In this document: in pieces, positions 56,201 to 64,000 of the stretch
How positions within the stretch are numbered: the first letter of the stretch is position 1
Layout: the number at the start of each line of letters is the position of its first letter
Origin: Fallopia convolvulus
Lineage: Eukaryota > Streptophyta > Magnoliopsida > Caryophyllales > Polygonaceae
Length of the DNA: 64,000 nucleotides
Reading direction: 5' to 3'
Assembly (NCBI GenBank): GCA_964016875.1
Contig: OZ024733.1
Coordinates: forward strand, 2,523,484-2,587,483
The notes under the pieces: model-generated
Told to the model about the DNA's origin: nothing
Databases searched by the model: none
Seen by the model: only the letters and a program-made list of their open reading frames with translations
Made by a program: the position numbers and the translations under genes

Positions 56201-58430
56201 CCCCCATCTTGACCCCCCAGATTCCACTGTAGCGGAACCTCAATGGGTCAATGTTGCTGTTGTTGTTGGATATGCGCTCTAATACCACGAGATCCTTCTG
56301 CTATAATTCTTTTTCTCGGTGAAACTAACACTTATGACATAGGTTAAGAATTCTTACCCTAAACAGAAAAAGATAACCCTATAAAGAAGCTTAATAAACC
56401 TATATAATGAAAAACAAACAAAATCTTTCTAAATCAGGATTAAAGGGCAAAGAAAACCATTTTATATTATAATATATCAATAAATATTTACCAGAAGAAT
56501 ATAGGGAAAATGTTTCCCTTTTTGGATCATCCCACCCCTCTCCTAGAAGAATTTAATCCCCAAAAGGTTGTGCAACTTAATAGCCAACCGAATTACACAA
56601 GGCCAAACATGGAAATTACATATATCAACCAGAAGTTGCCACTTGTGAACATGTTACGTAAAAGGCATTTAGGGTAATTACAAATGGGAAAACAATCAAA
56701 TAATAGAAGACCAGTTCAAATCCGAACCTGTGTTAATATGCACAAGGAGCAGAAACAGATGTAAGCTTCAATATATAACTTAAAAAAACAATTGACAGAA
56801 TAGCCATACCACTTCTTCATTTCCTTGTTTAATATTCTCGATCAATGAAATTGTATTCATGCACGTTTTACAAAATCCTTTGCTGCCCCTCACACATGAG
56901 ATATCGGCTTGCTTAACACATGTCTTGCACAATGAGTAAGGGCATGTATAGCACATGAAAATGGCATTCCTCTGACAGATGTTACACAAATGCCAACCTG
57001 AAATACATACAATCATGTCAACAAAAGCTTATCAAACAGAATACTGATAACGAACGATATATAACATACATGTAGACCTTTGCAATAAGTTCAAACTCAT
57101 GAACATGGTGCAGCATAAGAATTTTGATGGTGATAATTTTTCAGAGCAAAGAAAGTACTTGATAAAAGGCTGTACTAAATCACTTATTTTTTTGACACGT
57201 ATTTTTAAGGAACTTGCAGAATTATGCCTTTTTTCAAGGCTAATAATTTTTCAGGCGTAAAGGTGCAGAGGAGTAAATCATGTGAAAAACGTGATGATGC
57301 TTTTATCAGGCTATCACATAGATTTTTTTGTGTGAAGGGAGCAAAAACTTTTGGAAAAAAAAAAATAGCTCCATTCGAGCTAATAAGTCGAATGGGCTTT
57401 GTCTTCTATATTGCTGGTAATCATATATCCGAAGTCTTGTATATTGCAAGTAAACTTGCATGATGGATTAAGAGTCTTGTTCAGTCGCTCAGTAGACTCT
57501 CACGAAAAAACTGTTACTTTAATAAATATAATACAAAAAGGCTGTAAATATTCCTCCAATCCTGCAATGTCAATCACATTAAAACCCATTCAAGCACAAT
57601 GTGCATTTAGCAAGTATCTTTCAATGGTAACTAGATTAGGGCACATCAACTTCACCCACCCACCCCAATAGTAAGATGTACAAAATTATGTTGTAGAGCA
57701 GTTCATCTTAATCATACCAATGGTAAGCAATTTCTCCATAAATCATGCCTTGAACCTTCGGGCACTTAAACATGCATGACATTATGTTTATCATATGTTA
57801 GCTCCAACAGACCTACGATCTCAAATGGTGATCCCTATCCAATTTCTAGTCTCCATTTGATCACGGAACCTAATCAGGAGCTCTGTAGTGTATAAAAGGC
57901 AAAAAGAAGGGATCAAAATTGAGCAATGGATCACGCCACGTACCACAATTCCATCGCACCCGTCTTTTGAAGAAGGATTCATCTCGCTTAACACAAGCTG
58001 GATGATATGCCTTAGGGCAATCCCTAAAACAAACAAGCAAGCACAAATTCAAACGAACGCGGAAGGTAGAAGAAGAAACCAGTAAGCTGACAAAAAAATC
58101 TGCCAAGCTAACTCACCGTCGATCACATAACACGAGATTCCCGCCATCGAAGCAGATGAAGCAAACATCCTCCTCCTCCTTACTCCTCTTGGCGGCCGGA
58201 GAAGCCACCGCCTTGGCTTTGCCGCCAATTTTGGGCGGCCGGCCACGCTTCCTCTTGGAAATCAGACTGTCGTCTCCGTTCATCACCTCCGCCGGAAACC
58301 TAATTCCGCCGGCGGCCATATCAGCAGCCGTCGCCGGCGGAGAATCAGGAGGAGGCAGAGCAGAGATGGGGCCATTAGAAGCGAGTTGACGAGGTCCATG
58401 TCCTCTATCATGGCCAGGTTCGTTCGCCAT
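50248..58430 (-). CDS. NERD / zinc finger CCCH 44-like chromatin protein (PHD-SWIB-Plus3-GYF-CCCH), 10 exons
   Basis: Minus-strand exons: 58117-58430, 57944-58023, 56810-56997, 54630-55551, 54412-54539, 53940-53999, 53815-53865, 53328-53398, 52658-52809, 50248-52574. They join to 4293 nt, 1430 aa, without internal stop. Residues about 62-67 are an AT-hook-like KRGRPPK. A PHD-type zinc module starts at VCFICFDGG (about 89) and extends to about 185 with further CxxC pairs. SWIB/MDM2 is about 305-387 (DVQALLLEYIRKNKL), Plus-3 about 435-560, GYF about 770-821 (GPF then KWNSSGYF), and a C-terminal CCCH finger CX7CX5CX3H ends five residues or fewer from the stop. Arabidopsis NERD with this layout links histone H3 and AGO2 in RNA-directed silencing. 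This copy is shorter and has few GW motifs. Low-complexity proline and serine segments fill 960-1400. Confidence 0.93.
52810..53327 (-). other. U12-type AT-AC intron in the NERD-like gene
   Basis: On the minus strand the donor is /ATATCCTTCT (53327 downward). The branch site TTCCTTGAC (52820-52828) matches the minor-spliceosome consensus exactly, and the intron ends TTTTTAC/ at 52810. The branch adenine is 11 nt from the end. Splicing here yields GHRKELRECVEKLDLLKSPE in frame; the open frame otherwise ends. Neither GT nor AG is available at these borders. Confidence 0.9.
56163..56262 (+). mobile_element. SINE-like copy in intron 3 of the NERD-like gene
   Basis: GGGTCTATCGGGCAT, TGGGCAGGGGTACCCCCATC, TTGACCCCCCAGATTCC and a (TTG)n-type tail TTGCTGTTGTTGTTGG. 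It is shorter than the other copies at the end away from the tail. Confidence 0.75.
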
Positions 58431-58929
58431 AGCTGGATTTTGAGGGTCAGGTCAGATCAAAACAGCTGGAAATTGAAATCATGAAACTGGAAGAAGAAAA
58501 AAAAAAAAAAATCACCGGCCACCCCACCCACCCGAATCGTGAAAACCCTAGAATGGAAATTGAAGTAGTCTTGGTCCAAGTGGAGGCGGTCGGCACATGG
58601 TGGTGGACTGGTGGGCGTTGTTTTGGGTCGCTTTCGAGGTAGGAAGGAAGGAAGCTCTCAGTGGAGAAAGAGAAAGCCTTACAAAAGAAGGTGGAAGCTG
58701 TGATAGGCTGAAAGGTGGGTTTACCTTTGTGGAATGCCTTACACAGTTCACTTGTTGAAAATTTTATTTAAACAAACAAAAGAAATTAGGGTAAATTATG
58801 CAAACTACCCCATACTTTTCGAGAATTTTGAATAAGCATTCTACATAAATAGAAAATACGTAAAAGAGCTAAAATTTTGAAGTTTTGTTTTGAATAAACC
58901 ACCAAGAAGGACATTTTCTTAAGCTCCAT
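58431..58929 (-). promoter_or_regulatory. 5' UTR and promoter of the NERD-like gene
   Basis: Upstream of the start ATG (58428-58430) there is an A-run (58496-58511 on the plus strand). No TATA box was identified and the transcription start is unknown. Confidence 0.45.
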
Positions 58930-59962
58930 TTAGCATTTTTAGCGGTCAAATACATATACAGCCATAAAGTTTGGTTGTAGATTCACTTAGTCCCATGAAG
59001 TTTGGTTATGATCGATTGAACACTAGCTTGATCGCTAATGTGACATCATGCGTATACATCACGCTCTTTTGGATGAGTTTTAGGCGAGTGGGTGAGGATA
59101 GGGAAAGCTGATGGAAATTCTAATTCCTTTTTTTGTTTCCTTTTTTTTATTTCCTTCTTGTGTTGAACTACGGTCGAGGAGGACGCTGGAAAAGTGGTCG
59201 GCAGAGGGGTGGGAGAGAAGAGTGTGGAATACATTGTGAAGTCAAGCACCAATTTCAATTTGCGCAAATTGAAGTCGGTTTTGGTAGCAACCATGGTGGA
59301 ATCAAGCCCCGATCTGGATGGCGATTTCGAGCGCCGATCTGGGTGGCAGTCATGGCAGAGTCCTCTATAGTTTGTTCGCCCAAATTGAAGTCAATCTGGA
59401 TGAAAGGTCGAGGTGGATATGGTTCTGTTGTCGTCCACTGCAACCCACCCGTGCCACTCCTCTTCCTGGACTCCATCACCACCGTGCTGACCCGCCGCTA
59501 CCTAGATTCACCCACCCCTGACCAGATCTAAACCCTACCGATGCTTGAACCACTCGCCTCCCCGCCGCATTTTCCCATCCTAGACTTGTACCCGTTCGGG
59601 CACTCCCACCTTCATCCAACCCCGCCACTACTAGGGCCATGCAAAATCACCCATCACCACCACTCACCTGAACTACCCTGCCCAGATCCGACAATCGCTC
59701 AAACAAGCATCGGAAACCATTGTTGTGTTAGAGTAAATGAGTTTAAGCGGGAGATTTCGACAAGGTGCCATTATCGTCGCCATTGTCCGAATCACCGACT
59801 CTCTAGTGCCATTGTCGTCGGTGAGGAAGACGAGTAAAAATGAAACAATATAAGTTTTGTCTTTTTGTAATAATTTTTTTCTTGTTTGTTTTTATTAAAA
59901 TAAATATCAACGACGAAGTGGTGTTGACATGGCATTGATGCGGCATAAAATTTGTATATATT
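58930..59962. other. Possible non-autonomous transposon interior, unclassified
   Basis: 58930-59050 has repeated TTGGTT blocks (AAGTTTGGTTGTAGATTCAC, AAGTTTGGTTATGATCG) like a MULE terminal region. 59150-59830 is GC-richer with a duplicated CAAATTGAAGTC and GATCTGG motif and short ORFs on both strands that I do not recognise. No target duplication was found. Confidence 0.35.
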
Positions 59963-60153
59963 AGGGAAATTCAGTTTGGTACCCTTGAGTTTTAATTAGA
60001 AAATAAATGAATTTTGTTATAATATAACGAAAATTCACAAGGGTACATGCCGAACTTTTGTAAAATTTTAAGGGTAACATCTAGTATAAGCTTTTTTTTT
60101 AAAAGTTCCATCGGGAAAAGCTAAAAACTCGAGGGTATCAAACGGAATTTCAC
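59963..60153. mobile_element. Short MITE
   Basis: Left end GAAATTCAGTTTGGTACCCT and right end (reverse complement) GAAATTCCGTTTGATACCCT are inverted repeats of about 27 bp. An internal AAAATTCA/AAGGGTA mirror is also present. About 190 bp, no ORF. Confidence 0.75.
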
Positions 60154-62631
60154 TTGATATTATGAGCCAATTTATATTGAGAGATGGTGAAATTGCAAAA
60201 AGGGATATGTGAAAAAAATTGAATTCCATTTCCTTTTTCTCCACCCCCACTTCATTGTTCATCCCTCTTCGCCATTGCAACACCCCTCAAAACCCTCATT
60301 CTCCAATTGTCATGAAAATGGAGATTGATTCCTCTTAACCCCAAAGTTGTCATTTCTCAAATCTCAACTCCAACAAACCCCCCCCCAAATCCCTCGTGCT
60401 TCAATTACCATTGAAATGGAGATTGATTTCACCAAACCCTAATTTGATGATGATGAACATCAAGGTCGGCCACCTTGATATCTCTCCTTGTTCCCTTCAT
60501 TTCACTATTTCAATTGGTTAGAGGGAGTAGTAGTTTGGGTGTTGAATGATAATGATGAGGAAGGATGGGTGCCGATTGGAATTGCAACTCAACAATCTAT
60601 GGTTGCTCCTCTAACTAAACCACCACTCGTTCTTTATTCAATTTCACTAGAGATGAATTCGGTTGTTCCTCCTTCCTCGAATCAGGAATCAAGAACTCGG
60701 GAGGTAATGTTGAAACTTGAAATAAATGAGTGATAAGTTCGAGGACTTAAATTAATAGTAACCATGCATAGAGAAGCTCTCACTCTTTATTCACCTTCAG
60801 AATATGCGTGATCTTACAAGTTTTGGTGTTTTCTTTCTCTTACAAATAAAGACTTATAACCTTTTAGGATTCTCCCTTATAAATAACAAAATTCTTCAGA
60901 AAGTTTCAACACGCCAAGTCTTTGTTAATAAGAAAGATCTAAAGCTAGAGATGTTTTTCCACCCTTACAACATTCATCTTCTTTTGCTATTTATTGACGT
61001 TAGGGGAAGCCATAAGTTGGAACTCCTCGATGTGGGAGGACCTTATTGATCTTCAAGGTGTCTATTGTTGATTGGTGGAATGTGAGGTATGCGATGTGTT
61101 GCCTCGCCATTGGTGGAAGATGCGGTTCTAGTTGAAGTTTCAATATCTTCCGATGTGGGAGAGATTTGGTGACCTTCGAGGTGTTGGATGTTGATTAGCA
61201 GAGTGTGAGATTGATGTGACTTATATCATAAGTCAGAGGGTTGAGTATGCGGCATGGTCAATCGTCATCACTGATTCGGGTCTCCGTAGACTGCGACTTC
61301 ATTCGTCGTATATTTAACGCGCTATATAGGTAGAGTAGTCGGATGCTATCTAGGATGAGTGTGTTATTTACACTTGGGCTTTGTGGAAGATACCAGGATC
61401 TTTGGGCTTTTAGTTGATTTTGTGCGTAGTTCACCTATTGGTGAAACTGCTTCGTCCCGTTGAGCACATGCGTCGGCAGGGAGTATCTAGTATTGTAAGT
61501 TTTTTGTGGGGTGCGTGTTATTAGAGGTATCATTATGCTTTTACCTCAAATTCTGAGTTTACACACATCATTTTCCCTCGTTCTCTCACTTTGTTCCAAT
61601 CACTCTTTTTGCCATTTAGCGCTTGGATTATTCACGCTCTATCACAACCCCATGACTCAATGTTTCCACTTGCATGAATTTCGAGGCAAACATGTGATAT
61701 CTCCTTATTCTCGGGATGGGAGTTTACTTGTCTTGGATTCATTGTGACTTAGCGCCTCGAGGGTGTTTTCTTTGACGGGTTGTTTTAGGGTTTTGTGGTA
61801 CTAGGTTAGTCGTTGATTAGGCCGATTGTTTAGGCTGCCATTGCTTATTGGGCCTTGTCTTCCGTGAAGTGACCCAACCAGGAAGCTATAAAAAGCAGTT
61901 ATATATCGTCTTCTGCATTATTGTTTCCTTGCATGTCGTCTCCTTCATCTTTGCCACTTCAAATTCGCCCTACACACCTTCTCATTTTCCGACGGTTCTT
62001 GCCTTCGTCCTACCGTTTTAGTAGTTTTTGAATATTTTCTCTTCGAATGAATGTGTAAGCTTTTCTCTTTCTTTCCTTTGTTTATCATGTTTGTCCAATT
62101 TTTCTTTATGGCATTTCGACTTCACATCGTTGTGAGGGTGGGCGACGGCTTTCATTGTTTTCCATTAGGTTTTTTGCAAGTAAAGCTTCAGCACAGGCCA
62201 TCTCTTTCGCTTTAGATGTTCCATCGTTCTTCAATGCGAGTTCCTCCGGGTTTCTCTTCTAAGAGGGGGTTTTTAGGATAACACCACCAAGAGCGGTGGT
62301 TCGTTGGTCGACTTCTTTCATATCCGTGACGAGGAACAAAGTTAGATTTGGTTTGCCCGCCACCCGCGGTGGTGTAAACGAAGTGTTCTTTTTCTCTCTC
62401 CGGGGTTTTGAATGTTCTTGAGGAAACTTAATCAGTTTGCATTTCCTTGATATGATATTTTTTCTTTTTGATCCATTTTTAATTTATTCTATTTCTAGAT
62501 GTTGTTTTTTCTAAGAGTTGGAGAAAAATCCCCTTCATTGTTTATACATCACACTCTTTACTTCACTCTTTCTTTCTCATATTCTTTCTTCTTTTTTCTC
62601 ATACTTTACTAGGTGTCCGTGCCTTTTATGC
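60154..62631. other. No gene recognised; local duplications
   Basis: AATGGAGATTGATT appears at 60318 and 60415. A segment with GATGTGGGAG...TTCRAGGTGT...GTTGATTRG...GTGTGAG occurs at 61030 and 61152. A TATA-like CTATAAAAAGC at 61887 precedes T-rich sequence that could be an LTR leader, but no partner repeat lies in the window. Confidence 0.45.
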
Positions 62632-63874
62632 TGATGTGATCCCATCTATGGACGCAATCCAAGAGGAGGAGGCCTTGTCCATGCTCTCCGACGGACCCAT
62701 CACTCAAGTACGGACCCGCACTATCACATCAACCACTAGCTCCAAGCCCTTGCCTATTCCTAGTTCACCTTGGGAGGACATTTCTATGGACTTCATTGTT
62801 GGATTGCCTAGAACTAGGAAAGGTAGAGATTCCATATTTGTGGTTGTAGACCGTTTTTCTAAAATGACTCATTTTATTCCATGTCACACGACTGATGATG
62901 TTGTGCATATTACTGATTTGTTCTTTAGAGAAGCTGTTAGATTGCATGACATTCCTTGTTCTATAGTTTCAGATCGTGATGCTAAGTTTTTGAGTTATTT
63001 TTGGAAAAGTTTATGGTCAAAGTTGGGAACTAAGCTGTTATTTTCTACCTCGCGTCATCCATAAACTGATGGGCAAACTGAAGTTACTAATAGAACGTTA
63101 GGGGTTTTATTAAGAACTATGCTTAAAGCTAACCTCAAACGTTGGGAAGATGTTTTGCCTTTTGTGGAGTTTGCTTATAACAAGTCAATCCATTCAGCTA
63201 CAAAAATGACCCCTTTTGAGGTTGTTTATGGGCTGAATCCAAGGACGCCAATGGACTTGACGCCTCAGCCATACAAGGGAAAAGAGAGCTTTGAAGCTGA
63301 CAAGAGGGCTGAGTTTGTGAAGAAGCTACATGAGAGAACTAAGATGCACTTGTAGAGGAAATCCATGAAGTACAAGGCCCATGCTGACAAGGGGCGAAAA
63401 CAAGTGATCTTTGAAGAAGGTGATCTTGTTTGGGTGCATCTTAGGAAGGAGAGGTTCCCAAACCAAAGGAAGAACAAGCTAGATCAGCGTGGAGATGGAC
63501 CGTTCAAAATACTCAGAAGAATCGACCCTAATGCTTATCAAGTCGACATGCCTGGTGAGTATAATGTCCATCCGACGTTTAATGTGGCTGATCTTTCTCT
63601 TTATGTGCCAGATTTTGATTCTGATGTCGAATCAGAGACGATTCGAGCTCAAGCGGAGGAGAATGATGCAGTGAAGTCAGCCATGTCTCCTACCGACGTC
63701 GATGAGTTGATTCGAGTGCCATCTGATGGACCAATTACTAGGAGTCGAGCTAAGAAGATTGCTCAAGGGACGACAACGATCTTAGTTCGATTGGCGGCTA
63801 TTGTTGAAGGGTCCAGCAAGACGAGATGGATCACTTGTATTCGACATCAAATGAGCCCAAATTCAATGGATTAA
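62632..63874 (+). pseudogene. Rearranged Ty3/gypsy fragment: tail motif, integrase core, C-terminus
   Basis: It begins TGATGTGATCCCATCTATGG, which resembles the start of the gypsy LTR at 27807 read in element orientation. It encodes PSMDAIQEEEALSMLSDGPI, a tail normally found after the integrase. It then passes directly into the integrase core: PWEDISMDFIVGLPRTR, SIVSDRDAKF, a TAA in HPxTDGQTEV at 63062-63064, then WEDVLPFVEFAYNKSIHSAT. After a TAG at 63353-63355 comes VHLRKERFPNQRKNKLDQRG, DPNAYQVDMPGEYNVHPTFN and GPITRSRAKK, ending at 63874. RT and RNase H are absent. Confidence 0.8.
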
Positions 63875-64000
63875 CTTAATTGGGCGAGTTTCACGCTTAT
63901 TTCCTTATTTAGAAACATGGAATAGCTTGTCTCACTTAGGGCTGAATTTCGTAAGTGATCGGGTGAGATGAATTGTTACATGGGTCAAAGTCAACCCTTT
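63875..64000 (+). other. Sequence after the gypsy integrase, runs off the edge
   Basis: Probably the stretch leading to the 3' LTR of the fragment above; nothing identifiable before the window ends. Confidence 0.4.

Noticed and set aside
59133..59837. Host gene downstream of the NERD-like gene
   Set aside because: Several short unrelated frames on both strands, duplicated internal motifs and flanking transposon-like ends; no domain recognised.
1..64000. CRISPR arrays, bacterial operons, tRNA genes
   Set aside because: None seen. The regularly repeated sequence at 41333-41729 has no unique spacers, and the tRNA-like signals are retrotransposon primer sites.

Overview
The window is nuclear DNA of a flowering plant, almost certainly a eudicot. 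It holds two intron-rich protein-coding genes near its two ends, separated by about 37 kb of nested and decayed transposable elements. The evidence for a plant is: Ty1/copia and Ty3/gypsy polyproteins with tRNA-Met-type primer sites, L1-type LINEs with a plant RNase H tail, Mutator-like and CACTA-like DNA elements, a Cassandra TRIM carrying 5S rRNA sequence in its LTRs, and a PHD/SWIB/Plus-3/GYF/CCCH protein of a plant-specific architecture. The species cannot be named from the sequence.

Layout. 1-7220: an L1-type LINE (minus strand) split by a Ty1/copia element at 293-5086. 7228-7508: foldback MITE. 8093-12885 (+): a complete 17-exon gene for an ATG27-like single-pass membrane protein (417 aa), whose introns carry SINE-like and MITE insertions and one probable U12-type intron. 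13054-13989: 5'-truncated LINE with a 14-bp target duplication just after that gene. 14936-16183: non-autonomous MULE. 16950-19715: copia and gypsy fragments ending in a 1-kb LTR. 19905-23187: MuDR-type element with two convergent decayed genes. 23791-26530: an inverted copy of the same 1-kb LTR plus internal sequence. About 26530-36060: a third copia LTR and gag, split by an 8.1-kb Ty3/gypsy element (26934-35036). 36140-38050: degenerate GCATCAAAA repeats split by a solo LTR. 38207-40837: CACTA-like element with captured DnaJ and DUF632 gene pieces. 41333-41729: 39-bp minisatellite. 42305-45660: LINE (minus) split by the Cassandra TRIM. 45712-47770: snap-back repeats, possible LINE ORF1 remnants and a GA microsatellite. 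49671-49987: MITE containing a SINE-like copy. 50248-58430 (minus): a complete 10-exon gene for a NERD/CCCH44-like chromatin protein (1430 aa) with a textbook AT-AC U12 intron. 58431-64000: MITE, unclassified sequence, and a rearranged gypsy fragment running off the edge.

The two host genes look intact: every exon joins in frame between plausible splice sites, with no internal stop. The transposon reading frames are nearly all broken. Most breaks are stop codons one transition away from Trp, Gln or Arg, which is what decay by deamination of methylated cytosine would give. The two host genes show no obvious functional link: one is predicted to act in the endomembrane/autophagy sorting system, the other in chromatin and RNA-directed silencing. 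No bacterial-type operon, CRISPR array, tRNA gene or full-length rRNA gene was found.
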